From Falsiroseomonas selenitidurans (lineage in GTDB: Bacteria > Pseudomonadota > Alphaproteobacteria > Acetobacterales > Acetobacteraceae): DNA of 43,745 bases. The notes beneath the pieces were generated by a model. That model had not been told where the DNA came from and did no database searches. It saw only the letters and a list, made by a program, of their open reading frames with translations. Positions 40,501 through 43,745 of the stretch are shown here, piece after piece. Position 1 is the stretch's first letter. Each line of letters begins with the position of its first letter. The stretch spans positions 1 through 43,745 of the forward strand of contig NZ_JAAVNE010000045.1 in NCBI RefSeq assembly GCF_012103215.1, written 5' to 3'. Position numbers and translations under genes: made by a program.

Positions 40501-42752
40501 TCGTCCGTGGTGACGCGGCCTTCCGCATCGGTGACGGCCAGCGTCAGGTGGTGGCGCCCGGCGCCGAGTTGAACCTCGGCCACCTCGCCGCGGGCGATGG
40601 CATGGCCCTCGGCGTCGTACCAGATATGGGAGACGATGTCGGCGGCCGGGTCAAGCGTGCGGCTGCCGTCCAGCGTCACATTCGCCAGGCCGCGCGCATT
40701 CGGTGCGGACAGGAACAGGTCGTCGCCCGCCTTGGCCTGGGCGCGCAGGTCCGGCGTGCCGACATCCATGTCGGTGAACACCTCCTCATGGCCGCGATAG
40801 GGGCCGGTCAGCCCGTCGCGGTCCAGCTCCTCCTTGGTGCGGTAGCCGTCGAGGTAGTCGTCGAACTCGGTGAAGTAGGTCTCGGTGGAAATGCGGTCAT
40901 TGTCCGGGTCGACCACCACCAGGCGCATCGCGCCATTGCCGCCGCGGCCGCCGAGCGACTCGTCGCCATTGCCGGTGATCTCGCGCGAGATGCCGTTCTG
41001 GTAGTTCACCAGGCTCTCGATGATCGCGTTGCCGTGCTGGCTGTAGCTGACATTGGTCTCCGCGCCATCGCCGAAGATGTGGCCGGAGAAGGTGAAGGTG
41101 ATGTTCGGGTACTTCGCCAGCAGTTCGCGGTACACCGTCTCGCCGTCATTGGCGCCTTCCGGGTCGCGGCCGATGCCGTAGTCGTAGCCCGCACCCTCGT
41201 CGTACAGCGGGCCGCCGGCCGGGTCGTGGCGGCTGGCATAGTCGGTCAGGGAGTGGGAGACGATGATGACGCGGTGGTCGAGATGTGCGTCCAGCACTTC
41301 CCCCGCCCAGCGCAACACGTCGTCGCGCGGCCCGAACTCCATGGACAGGACCAGCCACTTCGTGCCGTCCGGCGCGGTGAAGGTGTTGTAGTTGTTCACC
41401 GCGCGATCCGGCTCGCGGTCATAGACGCCGCCGAAGGTGCCGGGGTTGGAAGCCGCCTGGCGCTCCGGCGAGAAGTAGGTGTCGAGCAGGCTGGTATGGT
41501 CGCTGGCGCTGCCGCCCGGGCCCTGGTCGTGGTTGCCCGGCAGCACGGAGTAGGGGATGATTCCATCCAGCTGCGACAGCGCCGCATCCACCACCTGCCA
41601 TTCGCTGACCAGGTTGTTCTGCGTGATGTCGCCGACATGGGCCACGAAGTTGATGTTGTGGCTGTCCTTGTTGTCGACCAGCCAGCTCGTCATGTTCATG
41701 AACATCTGCGGCGTGCCGTTGGTCAGGCTCGCGTCGGAATAGTCCTGCGTGTCCGGCAGCACGGCGATGGTGTAGGCGTTGGGGCCGGCGACGCGGACGC
41801 GGAAATTGTCGGCGGCGACATTGCCCTCGGAATCCATCGCCGTCAGGCGCAGGTCGGCATGGCCGAGCGCGCCGAGGTCGAGCGTCAGCGTCTCGCCATC
41901 CAGCACCACCCCGGTGACGACGCTGTCATCGTCATTGCCGATGGTGAAGGTGATGTCGTCGCGGTTGAACACCTCGGACAGGTCGATGGTGACGGTGGAA
42001 CCCGGCGTCTGCATCACGTCGCTGATGCGGTTCACCACGCTCAGCGCCGGGGCCGGCGGCGTCTCCGTATCGCCCGGCGCGGCGAGGGTGCCGGCGCCGA
42101 AGGTGGCGGCGAAGCTGGCCGCCTCGAAGTCGAACTGCGTGGCGCCGGGCGCGGGCGCAGCATCGGCGATGCCGTCGGCATCAGGCCCGCCCAGCGCGGC
42201 CACCTGCTCGGCGGTCAGCGCGCGTTCCGCGATCATGACGGAGGAGAGCGCGCCGGCATTGGTCTCGCCATCCTCGTCGGCCAGCAGCAGCGCGCCACCG
42301 GCGTCGCTGATATCCCAGCGCGTGCCGGACAGGGTCTGCGTGCCGACCAGCGCGCCGTCGATGTACTTCGTCAGCACCAGGCCGTCCGGCGTCGTCTCCG
42401 CCGTGATCACCACGCGGTGCCAGTCGCCGAAGGTGAAGGTGCCCTCATAGACGCCGGAGATGCCGATGCCGCCAGCATCGACGCTGTTCGCGCGGATGAA
42501 GAATTCGCCATCATTGCCGTTGGTCGTGTCGGTCTGCAGCAGCGCCATGAAGGCGCTGGTCGGTGCCGGCACGATGATGTCGAGCGCCAGCGTCCATTCG
42601 GTCAGCGTGCCGTCGGCATCGCCGGTGTTGGGCTGCAGCAGCAGCGCCTGCTCCGCCGTGAAGGCGGAAAATTTCAGTACGCCCGAATCCCCGTCGGCGA
42701 AAGCCGGCAGGCCGAGGCCGGCGGTGGTTCCAAACTGCACGAAGTCCGACAT
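37539..42752 (-). CDS. large secreted RTX protein with metallophosphoesterase and duplicated LamG-like domains
   Basis: 1737 residues from ATG 42752, which has AGGG eight bases upstream; GTG 42770 would add six residues. No N-terminal signal is present, as expected for type I secretion. Domain order (residues approximate): LamG-like module 5-205; cadherin/Ig-like linker 235-325; calcineurin-like phosphoesterase 325-565 with LPDTQ, HVGD, GNHD, SH and GHIFG metal ligands; linker; second LamG-like module 765-985, clearly homologous to the first; two DUF1080-like concanavalin folds 1000-1185 and 1200-1430; RTX calcium-binding repeats (GGxGxD-type) 1485-1640; and a C-terminal secretion region. It probably works outside the cell as a phosphodiesterase/phosphatase binding a polysaccharide. 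No hlyB/hlyD genes are in the window. Confidence 0.92.
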   Translation of the reverse strand: MSDFVQFGTTAGLGLPAFADGDSGVLKFSAFTAEQALLLQPNTGDADGTLTEWTLALDIIVPAPTSAFMALLQTDTTNGNDGEFFIRANSVDAGGIGISGVYEGTFTFGDWHRVVITAETTPDGLVLTKYIDGALVGTQTLSGTRWDISDAGGALLLADEDGETNAGALSSVMIAERALTAEQVAALGGPDADGIADAAPAPGATQFDFEAASFAATFGAGTLAAPGDTETPPAPALSVVNRISDVMQTPGSTVTIDLSEVFNRDDITFTIGNDDDSVVTGVVLDGETLTLDLGALGHADLRLTAMDSEGNVAADNFRVRVAGPNAYTIAVLPDTQDYSDASLTNGTPQMFMNMTSWLVDNKDSHNINFVAHVGDITQNNLVSEWQVVDAALSQLDGIIPYSVLPGNHDQGPGGSASDHTSLLDTYFSPERQAASNPGTFGGVYDREPDRAVNNYNTFTAPDGTKWLVLSMEFGPRDDVLRWAGEVLDAHLDHRVIIVSHSLTDYASRHDPAGGPLYDEGAGYDYGIGRDPEGANDGETVYRELLAKYPNITFTFSGHIFGDGAETNVSYSQHGNAIIESLVNYQNGISREITGNGDESLGGRGGNGAMRLVVVDPDNDRISTETYFTEFDDYLDGYRTKEELDRDGLTGPYRGHEEVFTDMDVGTPDLRAQAKAGDDLFLSAPNARGLANVTLDGSRTLDPAADIVSHIWYDAEGHAIARGEVAEVQLGAGRHHLTLAVTDAEGRVTTDEKLVLVAGPGNLLTDNFNDGNMDGWDRPGASATLIETGTPESFGIAALPGGAESVGFIPKLAPNQGLLLQPNLGQEVGTLVPTWSLIMDILVPSGQGNWTALVQLNPNNVDDGDLFIRMGGDGTGGIGIGGNYQGSFAYDTWQRLGFTFTPNGADTLLLSKYIEGVKVGEQTVSAARFSLDVGAGASLFTDEDGETSNLYVSSVLVTEKVYTEAEMTALGGAKAGGIEATAPTALSAQFDFNEPTLAPSFGPATLSFGQTGETASNFLLKGTVFAPGTPQAGDPAPEGRIFEMSDSADNVLLWKAEAALGWQDYTLAATIRSTDNDGIGLVFYWQDADNHYRLVLDGETNTRSLIRVAEGVETVLATETGGTRFNVDQELAVGIQEGRITAMLDGQLLFGGEVVDATPLSGGTVGLYSDNQRSSQFDNVTVDAFAPLQPEAPAATPDGTLLVNESFSGGTIPSDWVIVDEGEMGGLGPDGTQSDWAIEDGRLVQRSDLQSRQLEWDGASNPDKWLNGWSPLGDGVNVLRLGTYALYQGEGASEWTDYAIEADIVTPDNDGLGFLIHYQDAKNYYKLELDADGTYDRNPSNGAGPLFNLIRMRDGVEEILAQVPQRYTPGESFHLRFEIIDQKMRAFIDGEEIFAYAVEDRSLMQGTVGLYSWGNAGLAFDDVKVTSLVEAPPAYSAPSFTRITDGTSNTIAVTEHDGRRDMLVYEAMGTGQADEIVATGANDVVLGLGGNDLLDGAAGDDAVLGGGGADTLQGGAGNDTLNGGIGADSMLGGFGDDVFLVDDAGDVVVELAGQGQDRVNAAVSFTLSEQVEDMVLTVSGLTATGNAISNRLTGSAGGDVLLGMGANDVLRGLGGDDILEGGAGRDRLLGGAGADIFRFGLAGEAGDRIEDFAAADTVQISAAGFGGGLLAGMDVVASGRYIENTTGLADGALGQFVYETDANRLWWDADGAGDAARQIVADFLNPAGWAGSEIAIIA

Positions 42753-43076
42753 GTACGGCACCCTGTTCACAAGAGGCCGGGAAGCTGCTCGGCCTCCATG
42801 TCACCGGTTGTAGCGATTCGGTTAAGCTATGGTGGCGCGTTGGGCAGAAGGCAGCGCGACGCCGGATAATTCCGCTCCCTGCAAGGCGCTGTCGGTTCGC
42901 GACGGCCGCCTTGCGCCAGGGTCCTGAGGCCCCGGGCAGGTCGCTTCAACTTGCCCGGAGCCTGCGGCGCGCTGCTGGCCCTGCGCGATGGTGCCGCCCA
43001 TCCTGCCATGCATGAGGATGCTGCGAAGCCTTGCCCTGCCAGCAGGCGCCGACGCGTGAGGCCGGAGGGCGGGGCA
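42753..43076. other. 324-bp intergenic region between divergent genes
   Basis: It separates the RTX gene (-) from the membrane-protein gene (+) and must hold both promoters. The only relatively AT-rich part is 42808-42836 (around TTGTAGCGATTCGG and TTAAGCTATGG), the likeliest promoter area for either gene, but no consensus pair with good spacing was found. From 42837 to about 43007 I see no gene, repeat or RNA. An in-frame ATG at 43008 could extend the right-hand gene. Confidence 0.5.
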
Positions 43077-43745
43077 GTGTCCGAAGCCCGGCGCATCGCC
43101 GGCGAAAGCCTGCGCGAGATGGGGTGGCGCGCCCTGCGCGGGGCGCCGGGCGGGCTGGCCGTGGCGCATCCGGCGTTCGGTGTGGCACTGCTGGACCTGG
43201 CGCCGGATCCTGACGCGGATGCGGACCCGGTGGCGACGCTGCGGCGGCAGCTCAGCGCGCAGGGCTTCGCACCGGATGCGCTGCCCGTCATCCACCGCGC
43301 CCTGACGCCTGCCGATCTCTGGCGCCTGCCCCTGGTGCTGGACCATGCCTTCGCCGCCGCTCCGCCATTGGGGGCGCTGGGCGGCGCCTGGGTGGACGAG
43401 GTGCAGGCCGCGCTGGAACGCGAGGCGGCACCGGCCGAGGCCGCGGCCGCACCGCCGGCCCCGATGCCCGCGCCGATCCTGGCGGCGCCGATCCGGCCCG
43501 CGGAAGCGGCGCGGCCTCCGCGCCTGTTGCGCCTGGCGACGGCCGGCGTGCTCCTGCTGCTCGGTGCCGGCGGCGTGCTGCTGCACGCGATGGAGCAGCC
43601 GCCGCGCCCCGCGCCCGCCATCCCGCCGGAGGCGGAACGCCCCGCGGCCGCGCCCGGTGCCCGGCAGCCACCATCGGCCCTGGCGCCGGACCGGGTGGCG
43701 CCGGGTCCATCGGCGGCGGAAGCGGCGGCGCGGCAGGCCATCGTC
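43077..43745 (+). CDS. unrecognised single-pass membrane protein, 3' end cut by the window
   Basis: 223 codons are present with no stop before the window edge. GTG 43077 is preferred because GGAGGG lies seven bases upstream; GTG 43056 and ATG 43008 are in the same frame. Residues 1-115 form a soluble domain of unknown family (WRALRGAPGGLAVAHPAFGVALLD near the start; a helical part with LRRQLSAQGF). A Pro/Ala-rich linker follows at about 115-148, then one hydrophobic segment at 150-172 (LLRLATAGVLLLLGAGGVLL), then another Pro/Ala-rich stretch that continues past the window. The layout of cytosolic domain, membrane anchor and extended periplasmic linker suggests an envelope protein. No function is assigned. 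Confidence 0.65.
   Translation, partial: MSEARRIAGESLREMGWRALRGAPGGLAVAHPAFGVALLDLAPDPDADADPVATLRRQLSAQGFAPDALPVIHRALTPADLWRLPLVLDHAFAAAPPLGALGGAWVDEVQAALEREAAPAEAAAAPPAPMPAPILAAPIRPAEAARPPRLLRLATAGVLLLLGAGGVLLHAMEQPPRPAPAIPPEAERPAAAPGARQPPSALAPDRVAPGPSAAEAAARQAIV

Noticed and set aside
38388..42869. A 1493-codon open frame on the plus strand opposite the RTX gene
   Set aside because: It is antisense to a protein with clear domains throughout, its translation is low-complexity with Arg/Val/Ala/His bias and no domain, and long antisense frames are expected at this GC content.
37539..43745. Type I secretion genes next to the RTX protein
   Set aside because: Neither flank has an HlyB-type ABC exporter, HlyD-type adaptor or TolC-like gene within the window.

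Overview
The window is very GC-rich chromosomal DNA with dense, mostly ATGA-coupled operons. The gene content (several orphan Bug-type solute receptors, AtzE/AtzG/AtzH-type amide hydrolysis, twin-arginine-like secretion signals, a type I secreted RTX protein, an RpoH-like promoter at htpG) suggests an alphaproteobacterium, most plausibly an Acetobacteraceae such as Roseomonas. That placement is inference from style and content; there is no rRNA or other decisive marker. I saw no tRNA, rRNA, CRISPR array, integrase or transposase.

Left part (1-6950). A crotonase-like gene cut by the window edge and a 3-mercaptopropionate-type thiol dioxygenase form a leftward operon. It diverges from an IclR regulator across a pseudo-palindromic operator. 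A rightward operon follows: a radical SAM/SPASM-like enzyme and a complete YnjB-YnjC-YnjD ABC transporter. It ends in three tandem 55-bp hairpin repeats.

Catabolic block (6945-18087). A five-gene leftward operon (class II aldolase-like, Bug receptor, malate/lactate-type dehydrogenase, Bug receptor, metallo-beta-lactamase-fold hydrolase) lies next to a LysR gene with a 15-bp palindrome between them. Two LigI-like amidohydrolases flank a third Bug receptor. A leftward DUF35-thiolase-MBL operon follows, in which the thiolase nucleophile Cys is a Ser.

Middle (18186-21296). A small membrane protein, the chaperone HtpG behind a heat-shock-like promoter, and an SDR oxidoreductase.

Nitrogen-salvage region (21314-35306). 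A consensus sigma-54 promoter precedes a seven-gene, fully coupled operon: a dipeptide-type ABC transporter (dppABCDF-like) plus AtzG- and AtzE-like amidase subunits. A tandem 36-bp repeat is translated into the start of the first ATPase. Convergent to it are an isochorismatase-type amidohydrolase and a nucleobase-type permease. After a phospholipase D-family gene, a second leftward operon carries a serine beta-lactamase-like hydrolase, a second amidase and an AtzH-like decarboxylase. Together these look like import and stepwise hydrolysis of a carbamoyl- or oxalurate-like nitrogen compound. The substrate is not determined by the sequence.

Right part (35367-43745). A RidA-family protein, a GMC oxidoreductase, a 1737-residue RTX protein with a calcineurin-like phosphoesterase core between two duplicated LamG-like modules, and the start of an unrecognised membrane-anchored protein cut by the window end.
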